Assembly (NCBI GenBank): GCA_051418055.1
Contig: JBPRGH010000085.1
Coordinates: 1 to 64,000, forward strand
Length of the DNA stretch: 64,000 bases
Direction: 5' to 3'
From: JBPRGH01 sp051418055
GTDB taxonomy: Bacteria > Bacteroidota > Bacteroidia > Cytophagales > Cyclobacteriaceae
The stretch's first letter is position 1; every line of letters begins with the position of its first letter. The notes beneath the pieces are model-generated. The model was not told the DNA's origin. It saw nothing but the letters and a program-made list of their open reading frames with translations, and did not search any database. The translations under genes were made by a program, and so were the position numbers. Shown here piece after piece: positions 42,919-52,420 of this stretch.

Positions 42919-45900
42919 TTGGCTAACAATATAATAAACACAAGAAAAAGTTTTGCTTCTATAAAGCAAGTAATTGACTATCCTGATTTTCTTGACGTTC
43001 AGCTGCAATCTTTCAAGGACTTTTTCCAGTTAGAAACTGCCGCAGAAAAGCGGGAGCAGGAAGGACTTTTTAAAGTATTTTCTGAAAATTTCCCAATCAC
43101 TGATTCAAGGGAAAATTTTGTTCTGGAATTTATTGACTATACAGTAGATCCTCCAAAATATAATGTCGATGAATGTATCGACAGGGGATTAACGTATTCG
43201 GTTCCTTTGAAAGCTAAATTGAAGCTTACCTGCAATGATGAGGATAATGAAGACTTTGAAACTGTAGAGCAGGAAGTATTCCTGGGGAATATTCCCTATA
43301 TGACAGAAAAAGGATCGTTTGTAATCAATGGTGCCGAACGCGTAATTGTTTCGCAGTTACACCGTTCACCAGGTGTGTTCTTTGCTCAAAGCAAGCACAC
43401 TAATGGTACAACGCTTTATTCTGCCAGAATTATTCCTTTTAAAGGTTCATGGATCGAATTTGCTACAGACGTAAACAGCGTCATGTATGCTTATATCGAC
43501 AGGAAGAAAAAGTTTCCGGTAACCACGCTGTTAAGAGCTATAGGTTATGGAACAGATAAGGATATCCTGGACCTATTTGGTCTTTCTGAGGAAATTACAG
43601 CTTCTGAGAAGAATATCAAAAAAGCTGTCGGACGTAAATTAGCTGCCCGTGTATTACGTACATGGACAGAAGATTTCGTTGATGAGGATACAGGTGAAGT
43701 GGTTTCTATTGATCGTAATGAAATATTACTCGAGAGAGATCATGTAATTACCCAGGATGATGTTGACACTATCGTAGATTCTGGTGTTAAAGCCATTATC
43801 GTACATCGTGAAGATGTTAATATCACTGATTATAATATCATATTTAATACGTTGTCGAAAGATAACTCCAACTCTGAAAAAGAGGCTGTGGAGCAGATCT
43901 ATCGTCAGCTTAGAAATACAGAAGCACCGGATGAGCAAACTGCAAGAGATATCATCCAGAGCTTATTCTTTAGTGAAAAGCGTTACGATCTTGGTGAAGT
44001 TGGTCGTTACAGGATTAACAAAAAGTTAGGTCTTGATATCGGATTTGAGCAGCGCGTTCTAACTAAAGAGGATATAATCCTTATAGTAAAATATTTGATC
44101 GGTCTTATCAATGCTCGAGCAGTAGTAGATGATATTGATCACTTAAGCAACCGTCGTGTTCGTACTGTTGGAGAGCAGCTTTACACTCAATTTGGTGTAG
44201 GTCTTGCCCGTATGGCGCGTACAATACGTGAGCGTATGAACGTGCGTGATAATGAGGATTTCAAACCTGTTGACCTTATTAATGCACGTACACTTTCTTC
44301 AGTAATTAACTCATTCTTTGGTACAAACCAGCTATCTCAGTTTATGGATCAAACGAATCCGCTGGCTGAGGTTACTCATAAGCGTCGTATGTCTGCTTTA
44401 GGGCCAGGTGGTCTATCGAGAGAAAGAGCAGGTTTCGAGGTTCGAGATGTTCATTATACTCACTATGGCCGACTTTGTACGATTGAAACACCTGAAGGTC
44501 CTAACATCGGTCTGATATCTTCACTTTGTGTTCATGCAAAAGTGAACCATATGGGATTCATCGAAACTCCTTATCGTACGGTTGAGTCTGGTAAGGTAAA
44601 TATGACTTCTGATGTGAAGTATCTTACTGCTGAAGAGGAAGATGATCATCATATCGCACAGGCTAATGCTCCATTAAAAGACAGCGGAGAGTTCATTAAT
44701 GACAGAGTGAAAGCACGTTTTGAAGGTGACTTCCCTGTTATTGAACCAAAGCAGGTAAAATATATGGACGTTGCTCCTAACCAGATTGTTTCTGTGGCGG
44801 CTTCAATGATTCCTTTCCTTGAGCATGATGATGCTAACCGTGCCCTGATGGGTTCGAACATGCAGCGTCAGGCTGTACCTTTATTAAAGCCTGAAGCACC
44901 GATAGTAGGTACTGGGCTTGAAGGTAGGATTGCCATTGACTCAAGAGCATTAATTTTGGCTGAAGATGATGGAACTGTTGAATATGTTGATGCGAAAACA
45001 ATAAAGATACGCTACGATCTTTCAGAAGATGAGCAGCTGATCAATTTTGATGAATCCGTAAAAACATATGAGCTTGTTAAATTCCGGCGTACCAACCAGG
45101 ATACATGTATTAACTTAAAGCCTATAGTATTTAAAGGCGATAAAGTTAAAAAAGGACAGCCATTATGTGAAGGTTATGCTACAGCTCAGGGTGAGCTAGG
45201 CCTTGGCCGAAATCTGATGGTGGCATATATGCCATGGCAGGGTTATAACTTTGAGGATGCAATTGTAATTTCAGAGCGTGTAGTACGTGATGATGTTTAC
45301 ACTTCTATACACATAGAAGAATTTGAGCTTGAGGTTCGTGATACTAAACGTGGTGAAGAAGAGCTGACATCTGAAATTCCTAATGTAAGTGAAGAGGCTG
45401 TTAAGCACCTTGACGAAAATGGAATAGTAAGAATTGGTGCAGAGATAAAAGAAGGAGATATATTAATAGGTAAAATCACTCCTAAGGGTGAAACTGATCC
45501 TACACCGGAAGAAAAACTTCTTAGAGCCATTTTTGGTGATAAGGCTGGTGATGTAAAGGATGCTTCTATGAAAGCGTCGCCATCATTAAGAGGTGTGGTT
45601 ATCGATACCAAATTATTCTCCAGACCTAAAAAAGATAAAGATCTGCGGGCGAAGTCGAAGAAGGAAGTTGAAATGCTGAAAAACAGATACAGCAAAGAGC
45701 TTACGGCAGTTCGCAATGAAATGATACAGAAGCTTACAAAATTACTGGAAGGAAAAACCAGTAAGGGTGTTAAGCATAAATTTGGAGATGAGCTAATCAG
45801 TAAAGGTGTAAAATTCAATGCTAAAAATATTGAAAATAACCTGTTCCCTGAAAAGAATATTTATAGAGATGAAAGTACCTATAATGTTCAGGAAGAGGTA

Positions 45901-46791
45901 AACCTTATATCTGATGTTATTCTTGATGATTGGACTGATGATGAAAATACAAATACATACATCACTCGTCTTGTAAAAAATTACAGCATCAAGCGTAATG
46001 AAATAGCTGGTAATTTCAAAAGAGAAAGATTCACACTTGAAGTTGGTGATGAGTTACCTGCAGGTATTGTTCAGCTTGCTAAAGTTTACATTGCTAAGAA
46101 GCGTAAACTTAAAGTTGGTGATAAAATGGCAGGTCGTCACGGAAACAAAGGTGTGGTGGCGAAAATAGTTCGTCAGGAAGATATGCCATTCCTAGAAGAC
46201 GGTACTCCTATGGATATTTGTTTGAACCCGCTTGGTGTACCTTCTCGTATGAACCTTGGACAGATCTATGAGACTGTTCTTGGATGGGCTGGTAAAAAAC
46301 TCGGTCGCACATACGCTACTCCGATTTTTGACGGAGCTACAATGGACCAGGTGGCAGCAGAACTTAAAGAAGCCGGATTACCTGATTACGGTAGAACATA
46401 TCTGTATAATGGTTTAACAGGTGAACGTTTTGATCAGCCAGTGACTGTAGGTATAGCTTATATGCTGAAACTGGGTCACCTTGTGGATGATAAAATGCAC
46501 GCACGTTCTATCGGACCTTACTCGCTTATTACTCAGCAGCCACTTGGTGGTAAAGCTCAGTTTGGTGGTCAGAGATTTGGTGAGATGGAAGTTTGGGCTC
46601 TTGAAGCCTTTGGTGCTGCACATATCCTGCAGGAAATACTGACTATTAAATCTGATGATGTTATCGGAAGGGCGAAAGCATATGAAGCTATTGTAAAAGG
46701 CGAAAATATGAAGAAGCCGAACATTCCGGAATCATTTAACGTGCTTGTACACGAATTACGTGGTCTTGCATTAGAAATTACAACAGAATAA
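42919..46791 (+). CDS. rpoB: DNA-directed RNA polymerase subunit beta
   Basis: This 1290-residue subunit starts with TTG at 42919. The choice is forced: an in-frame TAA lies five codons upstream, no ATG exists before conserved sequence, and MANNIINTRKSFASI fits the family N-terminus. The rifampicin region reads FFGTNQLSQFMDQTNPLAEV then THKRRMSALGPGG with the wild-type Asp, His and Ser. VGDKMAGRHGNKGVVAKI and GGKAQFGGQRFGEMEVWALE near the C-terminus form part of the active centre. A rare start could limit rpoB output relative to rplL. Confidence 0.98.
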   Translation: MANNIINTRKSFASIKQVIDYPDFLDVQLQSFKDFFQLETAAEKREQEGLFKVFSENFPITDSRENFVLEFIDYTVDPPKYNVDECIDRGLTYSVPLKAKLKLTCNDEDNEDFETVEQEVFLGNIPYMTEKGSFVINGAERVIVSQLHRSPGVFFAQSKHTNGTTLYSARIIPFKGSWIEFATDVNSVMYAYIDRKKKFPVTTLLRAIGYGTDKDILDLFGLSEEITASEKNIKKAVGRKLAARVLRTWTEDFVDEDTGEVVSIDRNEILLERDHVITQDDVDTIVDSGVKAIIVHREDVNITDYNIIFNTLSKDNSNSEKEAVEQIYRQLRNTEAPDEQTARDIIQSLFFSEKRYDLGEVGRYRINKKLGLDIGFEQRVLTKEDIILIVKYLIGLINARAVVDDIDHLSNRRVRTVGEQLYTQFGVGLARMARTIRERMNVRDNEDFKPVDLINARTLSSVINSFFGTNQLSQFMDQTNPLAEVTHKRRMSALGPGGLSRERAGFEVRDVHYTHYGRLCTIETPEGPNIGLISSLCVHAKVNHMGFIETPYRTVESGKVNMTSDVKYLTAEEEDDHHIAQANAPLKDSGEFINDRVKARFEGDFPVIEPKQVKYMDVAPNQIVSVAASMIPFLEHDDANRALMGSNMQRQAVPLLKPEAPIVGTGLEGRIAIDSRALILAEDDGTVEYVDAKTIKIRYDLSEDEQLINFDESVKTYELVKFRRTNQDTCINLKPIVFKGDKVKKGQPLCEGYATAQGELGLGRNLMVAYMPWQGYNFEDAIVISERVVRDDVYTSIHIEEFELEVRDTKRGEEELTSEIPNVSEEAVKHLDENGIVRIGAEIKEGDILIGKITPKGETDPTPEEKLLRAIFGDKAGDVKDASMKASPSLRGVVIDTKLFSRPKKDKDLRAKSKKEVEMLKNRYSKELTAVRNEMIQKLTKLLEGKTSKGVKHKFGDELISKGVKFNAKNIENNLFPEKNIYRDESTYNVQEEVNLISDVILDDWTDDENTNTYITRLVKNYSIKRNEIAGNFKRERFTLEVGDELPAGIVQLAKVYIAKKRKLKVGDKMAGRHGNKGVVAKIVRQEDMPFLEDGTPMDICLNPLGVPSRMNLGQIYETVLGWAGKKLGRTYATPIFDGATMDQVAAELKEAGLPDYGRTYLYNGLTGERFDQPVTVGIAYMLKLGHLVDDKMHARSIGPYSLITQQPLGGKAQFGGQRFGEMEVWALEAFGAAHILQEILTIKSDDVIGRAKAYEAIVKGENMKKPNIPESFNVLVHELRGLALEITTE

Positions 46792-46816
46792 TTATTTACC
46801 TATTTAGGAAATAAAT

Positions 46817-49800
46817 ATGGCATTCAGAAAGAATAAAAAGATCAACAGCGACTTTTCTCAAATTACCATCAGCCTGGCCTCTCCGGAATCTATTCTGGAG
46901 AGCTCACATGGTGAGGTGACACAGCCGGAAACTATCAACTACAGAACATATAAACCTGAGATGGGTGGTTTATTCTGTGAGCGCATTTTTGGCCCTGTTA
47001 AAGATTGGGAATGTCATTGTGGAAAGTATAAAAGAATACGTTATAAAGGTATCATCTGCGACCGTTGTGGTGTTGAGGTAACTGAGAAGAAGGTCAGACG
47101 TGAGCGGATGGGACATATTGAACTGGTAGTGCCGGTAGCACATATCTGGTATTTCCGTTCATTACCTAACAAAATAGGTTATCTGCTTGGTCTGCCGACT
47201 AAAAAGCTTGACCAGATCATCTATTATGAGCGTTATGTCGTTATTCAGCCTGGTATTAAGGAAGAAGACGGTGTAGGTTATATGGATTTTCTTACAGAGG
47301 ATGAGTACCTTGATATTATTGATAAGCTTCCTCGTGAGAACCAGATGTTAGATAATTCTGATCCTCAGAAGTTTATTGCTAAGATGGGTGCTGAAGCGCT
47401 AGAAATGCTTCTTTCCCGCCTCGAGCTGGATAATTTATCATACGACTTAAGGCATCAGGCAGCGACAGATACTTCACAGCAGCGTAAAGCAGAAGCTTTA
47501 AAGCGCCTGAAAGTAGTAGAGGCATTCCGTGATGCAAGTACTCGTATTGAGAATCGTCCTGAGTGGATGGTTATTAAAATGGTACCGGTTATTCCACCGG
47601 AATTACGTCCGTTAGTACCTTTGGATGGTGGTCGTTTTGCGACATCAGATCTTAATGATCTTTACCGTCGTGTGATCATCAGAAATAACCGCCTTAAGAG
47701 ACTTATAGATATTAAAGCTCCTGAAGTAATTCTTCGTAACGAGAAGAGGATGCTACAGGAAGCAGTAGATTCGCTATTTGATAACTCCAGGAAAGTAAAT
47801 GCTGTACGTTCAGAAGGTAACAGGGCCTTGAAATCTTTAAGTGATATGCTTAAAGGTAAGCAAGGACGTTTCCGTCAGAACTTATTAGGTAAGCGTGTTG
47901 ACTATTCTGGTCGTTCAGTGATCGTTGTAGGTCCTGAGCTTAAGTTACATGAGTGTGGCCTTCCTAAGGATATGGCTGCAGAGCTATTCAAGCCTTTTAT
48001 TATCAGGAAACTGATAGAAAGAGGTATTGTGAAGACAGTGAAGTCTGCAAAGAAAATTGTAGACAGAAAAGACCCGGTAGTATGGGATATCCTTGAAAAT
48101 GTATTGAAAGGACACCCGGTATTACTAAACCGTGCTCCTACACTTCACCGTCTGGGTATCCAGGCATTTCAGCCTAAGCTGATTGAAGGTAAAGCGATTC
48201 AGTTACATCCTTTGGTTTGTACTGCATTCAATGCCGATTTTGATGGTGACCAGATGGCGGTACATGTTCCTCTTGGACAGGAAGCAATATTGGAAGCTTC
48301 ATTATTAATGTTGTCTTCTCATAATATTCTTAACCCTGCCAATGGTGCTCCTATTACCGTACCTTCTCAGGACATGGTTTTAGGTCTTTATTATGTAACT
48401 AAAGGCAGAGAAGGTTCTAAAGGAGAAGGATCATCTTTCTATTCTCCGGAAGAGGTAATTATTGCAATAAATGAAGAGCGACTTTCCTTCCACGCTAATA
48501 TTAAAGTTAGGGTTAAGGTAAGGAATGAACAAACGAATGAACTTGAGACCAAAATTGTAGAGACGGTTGCGGGTAGAGTTGTATTTAACCAGTTTATTCC
48601 GGAGAAAGTTGGGTACGTTAATGAGCTGTTGACAAAGAAAAAGCTACAGAAAATTATTTCTGATGTATTTAAGATAGCTGGAAATGCCGAGACAACAGAT
48701 TTCCTTGATAATATTAAGGATCTCGGATTCTATATGGCCTATAAAGGTGGTCTTTCAATGGGGCTTAACGATGTTATGGTTCCTAAAGAGAAAGAGACTC
48801 TTGTAGAAAATGCTAAGCAGGAAGTTGATGCTGTTTGGAACAACTATATGATGGGTCTTATCACCGATAACGAACGTTATAACCAGGTGATTGATATTTG
48901 GACCCGTACAAATACACTTCTTACCAACACGCTTATGCAGCAGTTGGAAGAAGATCAGCAAGGATTCAACTCAATCTATATGATGATGCACTCCGGAGCC
49001 CGTGGTTCTAGAGAGCAGATCCGTCAGCTGGGTGGAATGAGAGGTCTGATGGCTAAGCCTCAGAAAAACCTTGTTAGTTCAGTGGGATCAATTATTGAAA
49101 ATCCGATCCTTTCAAACTTTAAGGAAGGTCTTGATGTATTGGAATATTTCATCTCTACTCACGGTGCTCGTAAAGGTCTTGCCGATACAGCATTGAAAAC
49201 AGCCGATGCCGGTTATCTGACCCGTCGTCTTGTTGATGTAGCTCAGGATGTTGTAATTTCTGAAGTGGATTGCGGCACATTAAGAGGCCTTACTGTGGCG
49301 GCATTGAAAGATAATGAGGATATAGTGGAGCCATTGAGCGAGCGTATCCTTGGACGTGTTTCTGTACATGACATCTATGATCCGTTAACTGACGAAGTTA
49401 TATGTGAGGCAGGTAGTGAGATTACAGAAGAAATTGCCCGTCGAATTGATGAAACAAGTATTGAAGAGGTTGAGATCCGTTCACTTCTCACATGTGAAAC
49501 CCGATATGGTGGATGTGGAAAATGTTACGGACGTAATCTTTCAACAGGTAAAATGGTTCAGGCCGGTGAGTCTGTAGGTGTTATCGCTGCTCAGTCAATA
49601 GGTGAGCCGGGTACACAGCTTACACTACGTACGTTCCACGTTGGTGGTACAGCTTCTAATATTGCAGTTGATGCAAATATTAAAGCTAAATTCGGCGGTA
49701 AAGTAGAGTTTGAAGGTATTAAAACCATCAAAACAACTGATGCTGAAGGTAACAAGGTTCATGTAGTAATGGGTCGTACAGGCGAGGTTAAGATCTTTGA

Positions 49801-51100
49801 TCCTGAAAAAGATAAAGTATTAATATCTAATCACGTGCCTTATGGCGCTTTCCTTAAAGTAAAAGAAGGTGATGTGGTAGAAAAGGGTGCTGAGCTTTGT
49901 TACTGGGATCCTTATAATGCGGTGATTATATCAGAATTAGATGGTACAATCGAGTTTGATTCTATTATCGAAGGTATTACTTATCGTGAAGAATCTGATG
50001 AGCAGACCGGTCACCGTGAGAAGGTAATTTCTGAAACGAAAGATAAAACTAAAAACCCTGCAATTGTTGTAAAAGGTAAGGAAGAGAAGGGATATAATAT
50101 TCCGGTAGGAGCTCACCTTGCAGTAGATGAAGGGGATAAAATTAAAGCAGGACAGGTGCTTGTGAAAATTCCAAGGACGATGGGTAAATCCCGTGATATT
50201 ACGGGTGGACTTCCACGTGTAACGGAATTGTTTGAAGCAAGAAATCCTTCAAATCCTGCAGTAGTTTCCGAAATTGATGGTGTAGTGACCTACGGAGCTA
50301 TAAAGCGTGGTAACCGTGAAATTTTCATTGAATCGAAAGATGGCGTGAAGAAGCGTTACCTGGTACCATTATCCAAGCATATCCTTGTTCAGGATAATGA
50401 CTTTGTAAAAGCCGGATATCCGTTATCTGATGGTGCAATCACACCTTCTGATATTCTGGATATTAAAGGGCCTACAGCAGTACAGGAATATCTTGTAAAT
50501 GAAATCCAGGAAGTTTACCGTCTGCAGGGTGTGAAAATTAATGATAAGCACATTGAAGCTATCGTTAGCCAAATGATGCAGAAAGTGCAGATCCTTGATC
50601 CAGGAGATACTACTTTCCTTACGGGAGAGAGTGTGGACAGATTTGCGTTTGCTGAAGAAAATGACAGGGTTCTTGACAAGAAAGTTGTTATGGAAGCAGG
50701 AGATTCTGAAAGATTTAAACCAGGTATGATCGTTTCTATGCGTGATGTTCGTGATGAAAATTCAACATTACGTCGTAAGGATCAGAAATTAGTTGAAGTG
50801 AGGGATGCAATACCAGCGGTATCTAAACCTACCTTACAGGGTATTACGCAGGCATCACTGAAAACTGAAAGCTGGTTGTCAGCGGCATCATTCCAGGAGA
50901 CAACAAAAGTACTTAGTGAAGCTGCGATCAGAGGAAAACTTGACGGATTGATGGGACTGAAGGAGAATGTGATCGTAGGTCACTTGATCCCTGCAGGTAC
51001 AGGTCAGCGTCACTTTAAAGATCTGATTGTAACTTCTGAAGAAGAATATGAAAAATTAATGGCTTCTAAGGAAGCAAGAGAAAAGGAATACGAAGGTTAA
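46817..51100 (+). CDS. rpoC: DNA-directed RNA polymerase subunit beta'
   Basis: This 1427-residue subunit contains the N-terminal zinc ribbon (WECHCGKYKRIRYKGIICDR, then CGVEV), the catalytic metal motif FNADFDGDQMAVHVPL, the bridge helix region GARKGLADTALKTADAGYLT and the second zinc site around CETRYGGCGKCYG. The C-terminal sequence GTGQRHFKDLIVTSEEEYEK is normal. It lies 25 bp after rpoB in the same operon. Confidence 0.98.
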   Translation: MAFRKNKKINSDFSQITISLASPESILESSHGEVTQPETINYRTYKPEMGGLFCERIFGPVKDWECHCGKYKRIRYKGIICDRCGVEVTEKKVRRERMGHIELVVPVAHIWYFRSLPNKIGYLLGLPTKKLDQIIYYERYVVIQPGIKEEDGVGYMDFLTEDEYLDIIDKLPRENQMLDNSDPQKFIAKMGAEALEMLLSRLELDNLSYDLRHQAATDTSQQRKAEALKRLKVVEAFRDASTRIENRPEWMVIKMVPVIPPELRPLVPLDGGRFATSDLNDLYRRVIIRNNRLKRLIDIKAPEVILRNEKRMLQEAVDSLFDNSRKVNAVRSEGNRALKSLSDMLKGKQGRFRQNLLGKRVDYSGRSVIVVGPELKLHECGLPKDMAAELFKPFIIRKLIERGIVKTVKSAKKIVDRKDPVVWDILENVLKGHPVLLNRAPTLHRLGIQAFQPKLIEGKAIQLHPLVCTAFNADFDGDQMAVHVPLGQEAILEASLLMLSSHNILNPANGAPITVPSQDMVLGLYYVTKGREGSKGEGSSFYSPEEVIIAINEERLSFHANIKVRVKVRNEQTNELETKIVETVAGRVVFNQFIPEKVGYVNELLTKKKLQKIISDVFKIAGNAETTDFLDNIKDLGFYMAYKGGLSMGLNDVMVPKEKETLVENAKQEVDAVWNNYMMGLITDNERYNQVIDIWTRTNTLLTNTLMQQLEEDQQGFNSIYMMMHSGARGSREQIRQLGGMRGLMAKPQKNLVSSVGSIIENPILSNFKEGLDVLEYFISTHGARKGLADTALKTADAGYLTRRLVDVAQDVVISEVDCGTLRGLTVAALKDNEDIVEPLSERILGRVSVHDIYDPLTDEVICEAGSEITEEIARRIDETSIEEVEIRSLLTCETRYGGCGKCYGRNLSTGKMVQAGESVGVIAAQSIGEPGTQLTLRTFHVGGTASNIAVDANIKAKFGGKVEFEGIKTIKTTDAEGNKVHVVMGRTGEVKIFDPEKDKVLISNHVPYGAFLKVKEGDVVEKGAELCYWDPYNAVIISELDGTIEFDSIIEGITYREESDEQTGHREKVISETKDKTKNPAIVVKGKEEKGYNIPVGAHLAVDEGDKIKAGQVLVKIPRTMGKSRDITGGLPRVTELFEARNPSNPAVVSEIDGVVTYGAIKRGNREIFIESKDGVKKRYLVPLSKHILVQDNDFVKAGYPLSDGAITPSDILDIKGPTAVQEYLVNEIQEVYRLQGVKINDKHIEAIVSQMMQKVQILDPGDTTFLTGESVDRFAFAEENDRVLDKKVVMEAGDSERFKPGMIVSMRDVRDENSTLRRKDQKLVEVRDAIPAVSKPTLQGITQASLKTESWLSAASFQETTKVLSEAAIRGKLDGLMGLKENVIVGHLIPAGTGQRHFKDLIVTSEEEYEKLMASKEAREKEYEG

Positions 51101-51112
51101 TAGAACTTATTT

Positions 51113-51436
51113 ATGGCAGACGAAAAAGACAAGCCTCAGGGTAATCAGATTAATATTGAATTATCTGAAGAAATAGCAGAAGGGATTTATTCTAACCTGG
51201 CAATGATTGCACATTCAAATAGCGAATTTGTAATCGATTTTATCAGGCTTATGCCTGGTGTGCCAAAGGCTAAAGTAAAATCCAGGATAGTTATTACACC
51301 TGAGCATGCTAAACGTCTTTTGAATGCCTTAAATGATAATATTAAAAAGTACGAACAGAACTTTGGTCCTATTAAAAAAACAGATGAAACTCCAAAATTT
51401 CCAATAAATTTTGGTGGAACTGTTGGGGAAGCATAA
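51113..51436 (+). CDS. DUF3467 protein
   Basis: This 107-residue protein matches DUF3467: INIELSEEIAEGIYSNLAMI, HSNSEFVIDFIRLMPGVPKA and VITPEHAKRLLNALNDNIKK. The family is small, cytoplasmic and often found right after rpoC in Bacteroidota, but its function is not established. It is 12 bp downstream of rpoC and is followed by a strong terminator, so it is the last gene of the rpoBC transcription unit. Cotranscription suggests a role near transcription or translation. Confidence 0.88.
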   Translation: MADEKDKPQGNQINIELSEEIAEGIYSNLAMIAHSNSEFVIDFIRLMPGVPKAKVKSRIVITPEHAKRLLNALNDNIKKYEQNFGPIKKTDETPKFPINFGGTVGEA

Positions 51437-51463
51437 GTGTTATTAAGTACATGTAAAAAAATT

Positions 51464-51498
51464 AACAGTATGACTTTTTTTAGTCATACTGTTTTTTT
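51464..51498 (+). terminator. Rho-independent terminator after the rpoC/DUF3467 genes
   Basis: AACAGTATGACT (51464-51475) pairs perfectly with AGTCATACTGTT (51482-51493), loop of six T, followed by a T tract to 51498. The last T is also the first base of the next -7 box. Confidence 0.93.
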
Positions 51499-51505
51499 AC
51501 CTTTG
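51498..51505 (+). promoter_or_regulatory. -7 box (TACCTTTG) of the str operon
   Basis: An exact TAnnTTTG match whose first T belongs to the terminator tail. Context CTTTGCAGTCC is nearly the same as at the secE-rpoC operon promoter. The leader to rpsL is about 43 bases and holds ACGAAATTTC, shared with the other leader. Confidence 0.62.
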
Positions 51506-51553
51506 CAGTCCGTTTTTCGAGAACGAAAAGAAAACATAACGAAATTTCTATAA

Positions 51554-51928
51554 ATGCCTACTATACAACAATTAGTAAGAAAAGGTAGACAAAAGCAGGT
51601 TTCTAAGTCGAAATCACCTGCTTTGGATGCTTGTCCGCAGCGCAGAGGTGTGTGTACAAGGGTATATACAACGACACCTAAAAAACCTAACTCTGCTATG
51701 CGTAAAGTTGCGAGGGTGAGACTTACCAACGGTAAAGAGGTAAATGCTTATATCCCTGGTGAAGGTCATAACCTTCAGGAGCACTCAATTGTGCTTATCC
51801 GTGGAGGTAGAGTAAAAGATTTACCGGGTGTCCGTTATCACATTATCCGTGGTGCACTGGATACTGCCGGAGTAAGCGGAAGAACACAAAGAAGATCAAA
51901 GTACGGCGCTAAAAGGCCTAAAAAATAA
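51554..51928 (+). CDS. rpsL: 30S ribosomal protein S12
   Basis: A 124-residue decoding-centre protein. TTPKKPNSAMRKVARVRLTN and RGGRVKDLPGVRYHIIRGAL carry the lysines that are changed in streptomycin-resistant mutants, here in wild-type form. First gene of the str operon. Confidence 0.98.
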   Translation: MPTIQQLVRKGRQKQVSKSKSPALDACPQRRGVCTRVYTTTPKKPNSAMRKVARVRLTNGKEVNAYIPGEGHNLQEHSIVLIRGGRVKDLPGVRYHIIRGALDTAGVSGRTQRRSKYGAKRPKK

Positions 51929-51937
51929 TATTGAATA

Positions 51938-52405
51938 ATGAGAAAAGCTAAGCCTAAAAAACGGTATATGCTACCGGATCCAAAGTTTAACGATACTTTG
52001 GTGACCAGATTTGTAAACTATCTGATGAAGGATGGCAAGAAAAGTCTTGCTTACGGTATTTTTTATAAAGCTATTGATGAAGTAGCTGAAAAAACCGGCG
52101 AGGATGGATTAGAAGTGTGGAAGAAAGCACTTAGTAATATAAGTCCTTCGGTAGAGGTAAAGAGTAGGAGAGTAGGTGGTGCTACATTTCAGGTGCCATT
52201 AGAGGTAAGGCCTGAGAGAAAAATGGCATTAGGCATTAAGTGGATGATTTCTTTCGCAAGAAAGCGTCACGAGAAGGATATGGTAAGCCGTTTAGCCGGT
52301 GAAATAATTGCAGGTTCCAAAGGTGAAGGAGCTGCGATTAAGAAGAAGGATGATACGCATCGTATGGCTGAGGCTAATAAGGCATTTTCACATTTTAGAT
52401 TTTAA
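51938..52405 (+). CDS. rpsG: 30S ribosomal protein S7
   Basis: This 155-residue protein nucleates folding of the 16S 3' domain. Conserved blocks: RYMLPDPKFNDTLVTRFVNY, LMKDGKKSLAYGIFYKAIDE, ALSNISPSVEVKSRRVGGAT and DDTHRMAEANKAFSHFRF at the end. It sits 9 bp after rpsL. Confidence 0.97.
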   Translation: MRKAKPKKRYMLPDPKFNDTLVTRFVNYLMKDGKKSLAYGIFYKAIDEVAEKTGEDGLEVWKKALSNISPSVEVKSRRVGGATFQVPLEVRPERKMALGIKWMISFARKRHEKDMVSRLAGEIIAGSKGEGAAIKKKDDTHRMAEANKAFSHFRF

Positions 52406-52420
52406 AGAAGGAATTCTAGC

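Noticed and set aside
44281..44440. Possible rifampicin-resistance change in rpoB
   Set aside because: The Asp, His and Ser positions of the rifampicin pocket carry the usual sensitive residues by eye.
45297..45818. 173-residue antisense frame within rpoB
   Set aside because: It lies wholly inside highly conserved rpoB coding sequence, is Ser/Ile-rich without motifs and lacks a promoter-like box. It is a shadow frame.
51554..51928. Possible streptomycin-resistance change in rpsL
   Set aside because: Both key lysines (PKKPNS and RVKDLPG) are present.
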